Shown here piece by piece: positions 1 to 7,975 of a stretch of 64,000 nt of DNA. The notes under the pieces are model-generated. The model was not told the DNA's origin, did not search any database, and saw nothing but the letters and a program-made list of their open reading frames with translations. How positions within the stretch are numbered: the first letter of the stretch is position 1; each line of letters opens with the position of its first letter. This DNA comes from GCA-2720865 sp047630275 (GTDB lineage: Bacteria > Bdellovibrionota > Bacteriovoracia > Bacteriovoracales > Bacteriovoracaceae): NCBI GenBank assembly GCA_047630275.1, contig JBLHVN010000002.1, forward strand, positions 558,001 through 622,000, given 5' to 3'. The translations under genes were made by a program, and so were the position numbers.

Positions 1-414
1 AATGATAAGCATCGTCCATTGAATCATTGTTTCAAAGGGACCGATTTGTGACCCACTTGAAGGATCAAAGTACCTAACAGCGGCAAAACCAACTTGTTGA
101 GTGATGATAGAACCAGCTGAGATGAACATATTCATGATGGACTTAACTAAGTATCCAATGATTAATCCTGAGATTGTATAGAAGGCTGTTAAACCCCAAA
201 AGTTCCCTACTCCATAATGAGCGATATCGACTAAGATCTCACTTTGAATATAAGGAAAGAAAGCATAAGTGATCATAAGAGTGGTCATGGCTTTAACAAC
301 TGCAGGGATGCTCATACCGTCAAAGATTGGCAATTGAAAGATCACAGCAAGACAGCGGCTAAAGGCCAACCAGAATGCTATAAGAATTTGTTGATCAATT
401 ACCTGTACGTTCAA
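1..414 (-). CDS. fliR: Flagellar biosynthesis protein FliR (N-terminal part, cut by window edge)
   Basis: Inner-membrane component of the flagellar type III export gate, where it works with FliP and FliQ. Only the first 138 codons lie in the window. Translating the minus strand gives a hydrophobic protein with the typical FliR start: an early SRCLAVIFQLPIF-like helix, then a PAVVKAMTTLMITYAFFP segment. The only plausible start is a TTG at 412-414, two bases after the fliQ stop, so translation is probably coupled to fliQ. The gene order fliP-fliQ-fliR supports the identity. Confidence 0.9.
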   Translation of the reverse strand, partial: MNVQVIDQQILIAFWLAFSRCLAVIFQLPIFDGMSIPAVVKAMTTLMITYAFFPYIQSEILVDIAHYGVGNFWGLTAFYTISGLIIGYLVKSIMNMFISAGSIITQQVGFAAVRYFDPSSGSQIGPFETMIQWTMLII

Positions 415-416
415 TT

Positions 417-689
417 CTATCTACCTACTACTGAAGGAATGCTTACGATTAAATCTCTCGTAAAAGTTGTTAATGTATCTGTCATCCATGGAGCGCAAAT
501 AGCGAGGGCTCCGACGATCACAAGGATCTTAGGAATAAAAGAAAGTGTTTGCTCGTTGATCTGAGTCACTGCTTGAAAAAGTGAAACTAAGATACCCATA
601 AAAAGAGCTCCAAGTAACATTGGCGCAGAGATCATCAAAGCAACCTTGACCGCTTCGTGAGTAATTCCTGATACTGCATCAAATCCCAT
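417..689 (-). CDS. fliQ: Flagellar biosynthesis protein FliQ
   Basis: A 90-residue two-helix membrane protein of the flagellar export gate, which surrounds FliP and FliR in the basal body. The length is exactly that of the family. Two hydrophobic helices are visible, with the characteristic SLFQAVTQINEQTLSFIPK loop between them. An AAGGA ribosome binding site precedes the ATG, nine bases after the fliP stop. It is in the middle of the fliL-to-fliR operon. Confidence 0.96.
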   Translation of the reverse strand: MGFDAVSGITHEAVKVALMISAPMLLGALFMGILVSLFQAVTQINEQTLSFIPKILVIVGALAICAPWMTDTLTTFTRDLIVSIPSVVGR

Positions 690-698
690 AACTTATCC

Positions 699-1451
699 TT
701 AATGAAACGATCTCAAAAGAGATCCTGTTACTAGCTGCCAACCATCTACTAAAACAAAGAGTAATAATTTAAAAGGCATTGAGATAACTACCGGCGGAAG
801 CATCATCATACCCATGGCCATTAAGACTGAAGCTACAACCATATCCAGAATCAAAAAGGGGATATAGAGAAGAAAGCCAATTTGAAAGGCTGTCTTAAGT
901 TCAGAAATAATAAAAGCAGGGATTAAAAAGTGAATAGGAACATCAGCTACCGTATTAGGAGCTTTCTCTCCCGTTACATCATAAAATAAAGCGATGTCTG
1001 CTTTACGAACTTGCTTAGTCATAAAGCCTCTTAGATGAAATTCAATCTTATCTAGAGCAACGCCTGTTGTGATTTTTTTGGCCATATAAGGTTGGATAGC
1101 CTGATCATAGATCGCCGTCCCAGTAGGCTTCATCACAAAGATGGAAAGGAACATGGCAAAACCAATTAGTAATTGATTAGGTGGTAAGTTCTGAGTCCCT
1201 AAAGCCTGCCTCATAAATGAGAGAACCACGATGATTCTTGTAAAACATGTACAAAGAATGAGAATCGCAGGGGCCATTGTTAAGACTGTGAAAAGAACGA
1301 GAACCTGGAGGCTATCTACTAGATCAGCTCCTTGTCCAAAATTTACTGCTAAACCTGGGAGGTTTAAACCTGTCGCTTTCTGGGCAAAAAGAGGCCCAGA
1401 AATCATAAAAGGTAAAATCCATTTTAACCAAGCCGTCATCCTGACAACCAT
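699..1451 (-). CDS. fliP: Flagellar biosynthesis protein FliP
   Basis: Core subunit of the flagellar export gate in the inner membrane. It is 250 residues, the normal length, and starts with a signal-like segment ending near LFAQ, as expected for FliP. Family signatures are clear: RIIVVLSFMRQALG-type sequence after the first helix, LLIGFAMFLSIFVM, and the C-terminal FLIPAFIISELKTAFQIGF and MGMMMLPPVVIS blocks. An AAGGACG ribosome binding site precedes the ATG. Only 13 bases separate it from the upstream fliO. Confidence 0.97.
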   Translation of the reverse strand: MVVRMTAWLKWILPFMISGPLFAQKATGLNLPGLAVNFGQGADLVDSLQVLVLFTVLTMAPAILILCTCFTRIIVVLSFMRQALGTQNLPPNQLLIGFAMFLSIFVMKPTGTAIYDQAIQPYMAKKITTGVALDKIEFHLRGFMTKQVRKADIALFYDVTGEKAPNTVADVPIHFLIPAFIISELKTAFQIGFLLYIPFLILDMVVASVLMAMGMMMLPPVVISMPFKLLLFVLVDGWQLVTGSLLRSFH

Positions 1452-1464
1452 GTTACGTCCTTTT

Positions 1465-2598
1465 TTATTGAAAGCTTTTTAGATTCTTGACCTTATTCTT
1501 GATCTGATCTGAAAGCTTAACTTTTTCTTCAATTGTATTTTCTGCAAGTAAAGCAGCTAAACTTGGGTTCCCATCCGTGGTCTCTTCCGTTTTAGCTTCT
1601 GACATATCTTTTAATTTAAATTCTTTATTTCCGTTATCTGCATCAAAAAGAGAGGTATCAAAATTATTCCCAGCGACTTTCTTCTCACCATCTTTTAAAA
1701 GTCCATTTACATCGTTAATTTCTCCAAGTGGCTGAAGTCCAGCATCAGAAGAACCAACAAGAAAAACTTGATTATGAGCTCTGACCATCATGACTGATTT
1801 TTTAGGGGCAACATAAGTTGTGCTCAATACTTCCACCATTTTTTGATTGTTTAAGAATCCGAGTTTCCCCTTCTTCATAACTCCCTTTCTCATAAGAGCT
1901 ACGACTCCATAAAAGAGGAGGAGGACTACTCCTAAGAATGCAACAAACTTACCAATGTAGCTCATCACTGAAAACGACGACTTAGGCGCTAACTCAGCCT
2001 TTTTATCTTGAGCGCTTAGGGCCATGTTGACTTGATCTTCTTTAACTGGTGCTTTGCCCTTGTTTGCAGTGGTTCCTGCAGGAGCCAACTCGCTACCATA
2101 TTCTTTTTCCATGGTTTTCTTATTCTTTAGAAGTTCTTCTAAATAAGTTTCATCGTAAGCTGATACAGATTTCGATGGCTTAGATTTAGAAACCTTTTGA
2201 ACGACCTTTCCCCTAGGAAAGTTAACGACGATTTGACGATCCTTTAGGGTCACATTCACTCCAGCTTCTTTTCCTTTCAACGAAAATGGAAGCATTGTTC
2301 TTACTCTTACCGTTCCTTTATTGAATTGATAGGCCAGTACCGTAGCATCGAAGTCTTTCTTCACAGAAATCTTCTTTTCAATCTTTGGCCAAACAAAACT
2401 ATCTGGAACAGAGACTTGAATCATATTATCTTTTACAAGAAGCTCAGGTGTCTCGCTAAGAGGCCCTTTTAGATCGATAACAAGAGTTCCTTGTTGATTA
2501 CGATCGCTTTTGTACTCGATTGACCTAACCTTTGATTTCGCAAAAGCATTAGATCCAACAAGCAGAGTAAAAGTTATGAGCAGTACTAGTTTCTTCAT
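1465..2598 (-). CDS. fliO: FliO-type flagellar protein with a long periplasmic N-terminal domain
   Basis: FliO helps FliP assemble. At 377 residues this is much longer than many FliO proteins (roughly 100-200). Residues 1-20 look like a signal peptide. Residues 25-130 are predicted to be a beta-rich domain resembling AMIN domains, which bind the envelope in other proteins. A charged linker follows, then a single membrane helix near residues 205-235. The FliO-like cytoplasmic domain comes next (KKGKLGFLNNQKMVEVLSTT, then VAPKKSVMMVRAHNQVFLVG). The AMIN assignment is from pattern only. Position between fliN and fliP supports the FliO call. Confidence 0.85.
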   Translation of the reverse strand: MKKLVLLITFTLLVGSNAFAKSKVRSIEYKSDRNQQGTLVIDLKGPLSETPELLVKDNMIQVSVPDSFVWPKIEKKISVKKDFDATVLAYQFNKGTVRVRTMLPFSLKGKEAGVNVTLKDRQIVVNFPRGKVVQKVSKSKPSKSVSAYDETYLEELLKNKKTMEKEYGSELAPAGTTANKGKAPVKEDQVNMALSAQDKKAELAPKSSFSVMSYIGKFVAFLGVVLLLFYGVVALMRKGVMKKGKLGFLNNQKMVEVLSTTYVAPKKSVMMVRAHNQVFLVGSSDAGLQPLGEINDVNGLLKDGEKKVAGNNFDTSLFDADNGNKEFKLKDMSEAKTEETTDGNPSLAALLAENTIEEKVKLSDQIKNKVKNLKSFQ

Positions 2599-2611
2599 CT
2601 AAGACTCCGTC

Positions 2612-3001
2612 TTACTTAAGTGTTTCGATTCTTTCAATTGGGCTAATAATATCTGTTAAACGAATCCCAAATTTTTCGTTCACAACAACAACTTCACCCT
2701 TAGCAACAAGTTTTCCGTTAACAAGGATTTCAAGAGGCTCTCCAGCTAGTTTATCGAGTTCTAATACAGAACCTTGCCCTAACTGCAGTAAGTCTTTAAT
2801 AACAACGCTTGTTCTACCAAGTTCAACTGTTACTTTTAGAGGGATATCTAGAATAAAGTCTAGGTTTTGAACCTTTAGTTTATTAAGAGCATCATCACCT
2901 GCAGCCACTTCATCAGCTAATTTTTGAACTTGAACTGTATCTAAACCTTCAACAGCTGTTAGTCCTGGTTCTGTTTTATTCTCGTCGTTTGTATTTTCCA
3001 T
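2612..3001 (-). CDS. fliN: Flagellar motor switch protein FliN
   Basis: C-ring protein that, with FliM, sets the direction of motor rotation and docks export substrates. It has 129 residues. The C-terminal SpoA/SURF domain (about residues 50-125) is plain: NLDFILDIPLKVTVELGRT, then LLQLGQGSVLELDKLAGEPLEILVNG and a KFGIRLTDI ending. The first 45 residues are acidic and variable, as in other FliN proteins. It lies 18 bases downstream of fliM and 13 bases upstream of fliO. Confidence 0.97.
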   Translation of the reverse strand: MENTNDENKTEPGLTAVEGLDTVQVQKLADEVAAGDDALNKLKVQNLDFILDIPLKVTVELGRTSVVIKDLLQLGQGSVLELDKLAGEPLEILVNGKLVAKGEVVVVNEKFGIRLTDIISPIERIETLK

Positions 3002-3019
3002 AATATCTCCTATAAATTC

Positions 3020-4012
3020 TTAATTAACTTTTTTTGAAATCTGAATGGCCCTATTGCCTTTATGTACACCAATAAGACATTTCATCTTTTCAACGCCTTC
3101 AACAGTTAAACTAACTTCCCCTGAAGCTTCTTGATTAAGAGGAATAATATCTCCCTTCTCAAGAGTCACAAGATCACCAACCGTCATCTCAGCTTCACCG
3201 AGCTTAACAACGATAGTGGATTCAACATCTCTAATATGTTCATTCATGGCCTGAGTCCAAATTGAATCGGCCATTTCATTATCTGTTTGAAATGAAGAAC
3301 TTAGTTTTTGCTTAATCGGCTCGATCGTTGAATAAGGAATAACGATCATGATTGTCCCTGAGGCTGATTCAAATTCAACTTCAAGTGTGGTTGCAATAAT
3401 TACGTCTGACGGAGGAACAACACCAACAAATTGCGGGTTAATCTCTGTTCTTAAGTACTGTGCATCAATCCTATGAACTGGCGCCCATGCTTCTTCTAAA
3501 TCGTTTATCGCCATATCCATAACTTTCTTCATGAAAGCTAGTTCAATAGAAGTAAATTCCTTTCCTTCAATCTTAGTAAAGGGACGATCCGTTCCACCAA
3601 AGTATGAGTCAATGATGGCGTAGGCTAGCTTTGACTCGAAAACAAGAAGAGCCGGGCCTCTAAGCTCGTTAAAACGCATGATACACATGCATGAAGGAAT
3701 CGGAAGAGTGTTTACAAACTCTCCAAACTTTAAAAGATCGGTTGAGATCATTGAGATGGTTGAAATCTTTCTAAGTGAATTTGAGAGAGAGACTCTAAAT
3801 GATCTAATAAATCTTTCGTAGATAATCTCAAGGATAGGCATTCGCCCACGGATAACTCTATCTTGATTTGTTAGATCGTAAGATTGGATATTTTCATCAA
3901 TATCCTCGTCCATGCCAAAATCGCCACCATCACCTAGTAGGTCATCACCTGCATCATCATTTACTGCATTTAAGAGTGCATCGACTTCGTCTTGACTTAA
4001 AACCTGCGCCAT
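3020..4012 (-). CDS. fliM: Flagellar motor switch protein FliM
   Basis: C-ring switch protein that binds phosphorylated CheY. It is 330 residues, the normal length. The N terminus carries the CheY-binding peptide LSQDEVDALLNAV, followed by an acidic linker. The CheC-like middle domain starts around residue 50 (DRVIRGRMPILEIIYERF) and contains the GGTDRPF-type loop. The C-terminal SpoA domain ends in LIGVHKGNRAIQI. A strong AGGAGGGG ribosome binding site precedes the ATG. Confidence 0.98.
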   Translation of the reverse strand: MAQVLSQDEVDALLNAVNDDAGDDLLGDGGDFGMDEDIDENIQSYDLTNQDRVIRGRMPILEIIYERFIRSFRVSLSNSLRKISTISMISTDLLKFGEFVNTLPIPSCMCIMRFNELRGPALLVFESKLAYAIIDSYFGGTDRPFTKIEGKEFTSIELAFMKKVMDMAINDLEEAWAPVHRIDAQYLRTEINPQFVGVVPPSDVIIATTLEVEFESASGTIMIVIPYSTIEPIKQKLSSSFQTDNEMADSIWTQAMNEHIRDVESTIVVKLGEAEMTVGDLVTLEKGDIIPLNQEASGEVSLTVEGVEKMKCLIGVHKGNRAIQISKKVN

Positions 4013-4034
4013 ATCCCCTCCTGGGATCTTTAGG

Positions 4035-4053
4035 CTGATCCATCCTGGATCAG
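4035..4053 (-). other. Intercistronic hairpin between fliL and fliM
   Basis: CTGATCCA and TGGATCAG form a perfect 8-bp inverted repeat with a 3-base loop in the 63-base gap between fliL and fliM. There is no following T-tract, so it is not a classical terminator. It may stabilise the fliM mRNA end or adjust expression between fliL and the downstream switch genes. Confidence 0.5.
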
Positions 4054-4075
4054 TAACCTGTACTCAACTTAGGGC

Positions 4076-4630
4076 CTAATTAATTTGAAAGCCCACATAA
4101 AAAATATCGATAATATGACCATCAACTAAAAATGAATTGATCGCCGACTTTAACTCCTCTTTTAAGAAATTCTTTCCTTCTAACTTTAATAAGTCTTCAG
4201 GTCTTTTAGAGTTCAGAGTACTAATGATGGTATCTCTGATTTGAGGCTTACGTGCCTTGAACTCATCTTCATTAGATTCTTTTGAAAACTTTAAAACTGC
4301 TGTTAAGCGAACAAACCTTCTTGGTCCATCCCCTTGGGCAAGGTTAGCTGTAAAACCCTCTAGAGGAAAGAGGAGTCCGTCTTCTTCAACAGCTTCACCT
4401 GTTTCTTCTTTGGCTTCTCCGTCTTCTAATTTTTTCATCTCAGCAGAGACAACATCTTGAACCGATGGAACTGCAGAGATCTTCTGATGCATTTGATATT
4501 GAAAGAAGGCAACGCCAAACATTGCAATCGTGTTTACTAAAACAAGAATTGTTAAAAGAGGGTTCTTTCCAGAAGCCGGCGCAGCTTTCTTTGCACCACT
4601 ATCTAAGTCTTGAAGTTCTTCGTCTGCCAT
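4076..4630 (-). CDS. fliL: Flagellar basal-body protein FliL
   Basis: Membrane protein at the stator/basal-body interface that supports motor torque. It has 184 residues: a short cytoplasmic start, one membrane helix near residues 22-44, an acidic linker, then the periplasmic FliL domain (FPLEGFTANLAQGDGPRRFVRLTAVLKF, and the C-terminal GHIIDIFYVGFQIN). It is the first visible gene of the fliL-to-fliR operon, so the operon promoter probably lies upstream, in 4631-4844. Confidence 0.92.
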   Translation of the reverse strand: MADEELQDLDSGAKKAAPASGKNPLLTILVLVNTIAMFGVAFFQYQMHQKISAVPSVQDVVSAEMKKLEDGEAKEETGEAVEEDGLLFPLEGFTANLAQGDGPRRFVRLTAVLKFSKESNEDEFKARKPQIRDTIISTLNSKRPEDLLKLEGKNFLKEELKSAINSFLVDGHIIDIFYVGFQIN

Positions 4631-4844
4631 TCATTCCATCCGTGGATCTTAAGAGGAAATTATTTCACCTCTCCATGTCAAAAATTATACGCATTCCTTG
4701 GAAAAGTATCAAGATGGGGGCAGAAAAGATGGTAATTTCTACCATTTAGGTCAGCATTTGCCGGCAAGTTTTGCCCGGGGGTCATGGAAGTGACGAATCA
4801 AAAGAGTATTTTAGTCGGAGATTGTGGTTTTTTTAAACAAAAAA
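4631..4844 (-). promoter_or_regulatory. Upstream region of the flagellar operon with an inverted repeat
   Basis: This 214-base gap between hupB and fliL should hold the promoter for fliLMNOPQR. I see no convincing sigma-54 or sigma-28 match. It does contain a 6-bp inverted repeat, ATGGTA/TACCAT with a 5-base spacer (4729-4745). Farther out it has a GC-rich patch with TTGCCGGCAA and CCCGGG palindromes (about 4757-4780). Either could be an operator; this is inferred from position and symmetry only. Confidence 0.35.
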
Positions 4845-4865
4845 GGCCTCTATAAAAGAGGCCTC
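4831..4865 (-). terminator. Intrinsic terminator of hupB
   Basis: AGGCCTCT (4845-4852) and AGAGGCCT (4858-4865) form a perfect 8-bp stem with a 5-base loop. Read on the minus strand, it is followed by a T-rich run. It lies about 28 bases beyond the hupB stop codon. Confidence 0.9.
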
Positions 4866-4892
4866 ATTTCAAAAATCTTTAAAAAAAGATTC

Positions 4893-5171
4893 TTACATCA
4901 TTTCTTTCCAAGCTTTACCTGGACGAAACTTTGGAAGAGTCTTAGCTTTGATTTTGATTCTCTCACCAGTTGAAGGGTTAACTCCAATTCTGGCAGCACG
5001 ACGTGCTTTTGAGAAAGTTCCAAAACCAATCAATGAAACGTCTTCACCACGCTTAACTGATTTTCTAATCACATCAAGCATTGTTGCTACGAAATGATCG
5101 GCTTCTTTCTTTGTCATGTGACTAAGTGATTTGTCTTCTAGGATACCTTCTACTAATTCTTTTCTGTTCAT
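4893..5171 (-). CDS. HU-family DNA-binding protein
   Basis: Small histone-like protein that bends and compacts DNA. It has 92 residues, the usual length. The N-terminal helical pair starts MNRKELVEGI. The body contains GEDVSLIGFGTFSKARRAAR, and the DNA-binding arm carries the family signature GVNPSTGERIKI followed by PKFRPGKAWKE. A GAGGGAG ribosome binding site precedes the ATG. It is monocistronic, with its own terminator. It could equally be called HupB or an IHF-like member; I do not assign a symbol. Confidence 0.95.
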   Translation of the reverse strand: MNRKELVEGILEDKSLSHMTKKEADHFVATMLDVIRKSVKRGEDVSLIGFGTFSKARRAARIGVNPSTGERIKIKAKTLPKFRPGKAWKEMM

Positions 5172-5281
5172 TCCAACTCCCTCTGGATCGTGTGTTGTGT
5201 GTAGTTATTAGAATAATAAAATGGTCGTTTATTTTGGCCGCAATGACAATAGCCGCAAAACTTTTTTTAGAAAAAATAAAA

Positions 5282-5290
5282 TGTGGATAA
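5282..5290 (-). promoter_or_regulatory. DnaA-box-like site upstream of the HU gene
   Basis: The minus strand reads TTATCCACA, a perfect match to the DnaA box consensus. It lies 111 bases upstream of the HU start codon, in an AT-rich intergenic stretch. A second perfect match on the same strand is at 5415-5423, inside the neighbouring gene. A relaxed match, TTTTCCACA, is on the plus strand at 5772-5780. Binding is not demonstrated. Confidence 0.4.
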
Positions 5291-5303
5291 CTTTCTACGG
5301 AGG

Positions 5304-5738
5304 TTACTGAAGGCGCTCTTGCCAAGTATAAATTTCCTCTTCGAGGGCGATTTCGATAGCTCTTTTCATAGAATCAGAATTGACTTCTTCCTCTAGGGCC
5401 ATGCGTATAAAGAGTGTGGATAAGTTTTGATAGAAGCCTTCAAGACCTAAATCTTTAGCGCTTGATCTTGATTGATCTATAATTAAGTGAAGATGATGAT
5501 CGATTTGAACTAAGTCTTGAACAAGTTCACGAAGTTTCTCAATTTCTAAAAGGCTTTTAAACTCAAAGCAAAGCGCTTTAAAAAGCTTTTGCTCTGAAAA
5601 GCTCTCCCAACCCTCTCTTGAACACTCTTCAATGATTGTTCCAAGTCCGAACTCTTCATCTAACTCTGAAGGCATTCCAACAGGCATGCTGCTTTGGTTT
5701 TGCTTAGTACCTAAATTTGAATAAGTTCCATCTTCCAT
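5304..5738 (-). CDS. Hypothetical acidic protein (144 aa)
   Basis: I do not recognise the family. The 144-residue protein has no signal peptide or membrane helix. It is mostly helical and acidic: the N-terminal 25 residues look disordered, followed by runs such as LFKALCFEFKSLLEIEKLRELVQDLVQI that suggest a helical bundle. A GAGGAAG ribosome binding site supports the ATG at 5738. It is next to the HU gene on the same strand and contains a perfect DnaA-box sequence at 5415-5423. A cytoplasmic adaptor is possible but unproven. Confidence 0.7.
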   Translation of the reverse strand: MEDGTYSNLGTKQNQSSMPVGMPSELDEEFGLGTIIEECSREGWESFSEQKLFKALCFEFKSLLEIEKLRELVQDLVQIDHHLHLIIDQSRSSAKDLGLEGFYQNLSTLFIRMALEEEVNSDSMKRAIEIALEEEIYTWQERLQ

Positions 5739-5835
5739 GACTTCCTCACTGAGTAAATAGTCTTAACCTATTTTTCCACAAAAAGACTAAAAAACAAAAT
5801 ATATGGAGTAATTGGACTTAGAAGGGATAAATAAT

Positions 5836-5856
5836 GCGGGGCCGTGAAGGCCCCGC
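5836..5856 (-). terminator. Terminator-like hairpin after the DsbA-family gene
   Basis: GCGGGGCC and GGCCCCGC form a perfect 8-bp GC-rich stem with a 5-base loop, 9 bases beyond the stop of the DsbA-family gene. On the minus strand only a weak T-rich tail follows, so termination may be partial. Confidence 0.65.
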
Positions 5857-5865
5857 GTTAGAAAA

Positions 5866-6666
5866 TTAAATCTTAACTTTACCTTTTTTCTTCAACTTCT
5901 CAACGATGTCAAAGAAGTAGCTAGCCGGATAGGCTCCTTTAACTGGAATACCATTTAACAGAAATCCCGGTGTACCTTGCATTCCAAAACCTGCGGCTTC
6001 TTTCATATCAGCTGCAATTCGGTCTTGAACTTCTTTTGATTTTACATCTTTGGCAAGCTTGTTCATATCAGCGCCAACTTCTTTAGCAAGTTTTTTAAGA
6101 AAGCTTTCTCCACTTTTAAGTTTTCCTTGATTCTTAAAGATCTCATCATGGAATTTCCAAGCTTTCTTCTCATCTTGTAATCTGATGGCCTCATGATACT
6201 GAGAAGCGATCATTGCGTTTCTATGAAAGCTAAGGGGAAGGTGCTTATAAACGAAACGGATGTTATCTCCATATTTTTCGATAAGCTCCATCACTGTATT
6301 AAACCCTCTAGAACAGAATGGACATTCATAATCTGAGTACTCAACTAAAGTTAAAGGAGCATTCTTATTTCCTCTAATCATTTCGTCTTTTCTAATTTCA
6401 GGAACTAAAGGATTATCAAACTTTTCTTCAAGCTTCTTAGCTTCATCAACCTCTTGCTTTTTCTTAAGCTCTGTTTGGGCTTTAGAGATAGCTCCTCTCA
6501 TAGCTTCAGCAAAGGCAACCGGATTCTTTTCGATGGCTGAGATAAAAAGCATTGGATCATCTTCTAGGGCTTTTTTAACTTGATCTTTAATCTGCTTTTC
6601 TGATGTACAGCTGAAGGCAAGGATTCCTACCATTAACAAAGCTATAGTTTTACTAATTGATTTCAT
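5866..6666 (-). CDS. DsbA-family thiol-disulfide oxidoreductase, predicted lipoprotein
   Basis: Thioredoxin-fold protein expected to form or exchange disulfides in the periplasm. The start at 6666 is chosen because GAGAGGAA sits just upstream and the product then opens with a lipoprotein signal (hydrophobic core ending LAFSC). A lysine-rich helical region covers residues 25-85. The thioredoxin domain follows, with the GNKNAPLTLVEYSDYECPFC block (CPFC active site), the GFGMQGTPGF segment that carries the cis-proline, and a LLNG strand. This matches the DsbA/BdbD-like group (DSBA_oxidored or Thioredoxin_4). Substrates are unknown; the many cysteine-containing exported proteins in this window are candidates. 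Confidence 0.88.
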   Translation of the reverse strand: MKSISKTIALLMVGILAFSCTSEKQIKDQVKKALEDDPMLFISAIEKNPVAFAEAMRGAISKAQTELKKKQEVDEAKKLEEKFDNPLVPEIRKDEMIRGNKNAPLTLVEYSDYECPFCSRGFNTVMELIEKYGDNIRFVYKHLPLSFHRNAMIASQYHEAIRLQDEKKAWKFHDEIFKNQGKLKSGESFLKKLAKEVGADMNKLAKDVKSKEVQDRIAADMKEAAGFGMQGTPGFLLNGIPVKGAYPASYFFDIVEKLKKKGKVKI

Positions 6667-6755
6667 TTTAAAATTCCTCTCATTAAAGTTAATGGTTTCT
6701 ATCATAAGCCTAGATCGGATTCTTGGCCATGAAGTCTAAGTCAAATTCTGGTTAA

Positions 6756-7694
6756 CTAAGTCAATTCTTTCTGCATTAGGTCTAGATATCGATTGATTTT
6801 ACGACAATGGGGTCTTAGGTAATAGAAACCTAGCAAATGTACCCGAGCATCATAGTTGCCCTTTAGGAAGGCCCTCATCGTAGCAAAGATACCAAAGGCG
6901 GGACCACAGACCTTAAAATAAAGGTGCCTGGCCAGAATAGTATAAAGGATAAGATGGCAAATCATCACAACGATCAAAACGTCTTGAAGCACATCACTTT
7001 GCTTTCCAAAGAAATACTTCATCGAACTCTTTTGATTTAATGTCTCTCCTGCAAGGTTAATAATCTCTTGGTGAATATCAACAGTCATCATATGAAGAGC
7101 GACGTAAGCACAAGAAGAAGCGATCAAGATATAGACAAAATACTGCAAGAAAAAAGCAGTCTCCGATACGGGCTGGTGGATCCGAGTATATTTCTTTGGG
7201 ATATCCATAGGGCCAAGCTTGGTATTGTTCTTTCTTGCATTGTTTATGGCCAAGAAAAAAAGCTCTGAAAAACTTGTTAATAACTTTAGGTCAGTAAAGA
7301 AATCAGGGTCGTAACTAGCATCTTTTCCACTGCTAACCTTTTCACAATAAACCCCAATTACCCGAAAGGGTCTTAGGAGTAAGTCAGAAACATAGAGCCC
7401 TGTAATCGCCACAACCACTAAAAAGGAGCACATATAAGGGACAAGCTTGATGGTCCGTCCAACAATAAAGTCATAATAGGCGACCCTAAAAGCTCTCCAG
7501 CCCGAATAACCATTGGCTTCAAAGAAGTAGAGGTTCAATTGAAGAAGAACCCAAAGAAAGCCCAACATCACACATCCGGTAATAACCGGAATAAGTGTCA
7601 TCTTTAAAGTCGTAATAAGCCTAAAATGAATTTCTTCATCTTTGAGGGCCTTCTTGAAGTAGTTCTTTAACGACAGGATGTGCTTATTTTTCAT
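6756..7694 (-). CDS. Membrane protein with two HAMP-like segments
   Basis: The 312-residue protein shows about four membrane helices (near 30-55, 85-110, 180-205 and 240-260). After the second and fourth helices come stretches that look like degenerate HAMP domains, for example RPFRVIGVYCEKVSSGKDA and the later GPAFGIFATMRAFLKGNYDARV followed by INRYLDLM. It may be a two-repeat sensory membrane protein that ends without a kinase or methyl-accepting domain. No partner is adjacent. The family is not recognised, and HAMP is a pattern-based guess. Confidence 0.6.
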   Translation of the reverse strand: MKNKHILSLKNYFKKALKDEEIHFRLITTLKMTLIPVITGCVMLGFLWVLLQLNLYFFEANGYSGWRAFRVAYYDFIVGRTIKLVPYMCSFLVVVAITGLYVSDLLLRPFRVIGVYCEKVSSGKDASYDPDFFTDLKLLTSFSELFFLAINNARKNNTKLGPMDIPKKYTRIHQPVSETAFFLQYFVYILIASSCAYVALHMMTVDIHQEIINLAGETLNQKSSMKYFFGKQSDVLQDVLIVVMICHLILYTILARHLYFKVCGPAFGIFATMRAFLKGNYDARVHLLGFYYLRPHCRKINRYLDLMQKELT

Positions 7695-7923
7695 CTGTAC
7701 GGAGCCTAGTTTAGGTATTTTTCCAATAATATTGATACTTTATTATAGCCTAGGTCATTTTCAGGTACTATCCGTGCAAAATTGTTCAGTGGCCTATGAA
7801 TTTTATCCATTATTTGACTAGTTTTTAGACAGCTGAAGAATCCTTATCACCTAGCTTACCAACCACCACCACTTAACTAACTGGAATCACTCTAAAAGAG
7901 ACTCAGATATGCCTCTCAGAAAA

Positions 7924-7939
7924 TGGCACGGCTCCTGCA
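7924..7939 (+). promoter_or_regulatory. Sigma-54-type promoter
   Basis: TGGCACG (7924-7930), four spacer bases, then CTGCA (7935-7939) matches the -24/-12 consensus TGGCACG-N4-TTGCA with one mismatch. The GG and GC doublets are exactly 12 bases apart. Transcription would start near 7950, about 25 bases before the lipoprotein ATG at 7976, leaving room for its AGGAGAG ribosome binding site. An enhancer-binding activator would be needed; none is encoded in the window. Confidence 0.7.
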
Positions 7940-7975
7940 ATGAGTAATACATAGTAATTAAAACAGGAGAGAGAA

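Noticed and set aside
244..564. Plus-strand open frame over fliR and fliQ
   Set aside because: Overlaps two well-supported flagellar genes on the other strand and resembles no protein family.
4757..4780. Possible sigma-54 promoter for the flagellar operon (GGGCAAAACTTGCC on the minus strand)
   Set aside because: The GG and GC doublets are not 12 bases apart, so the -24/-12 spacing is wrong.
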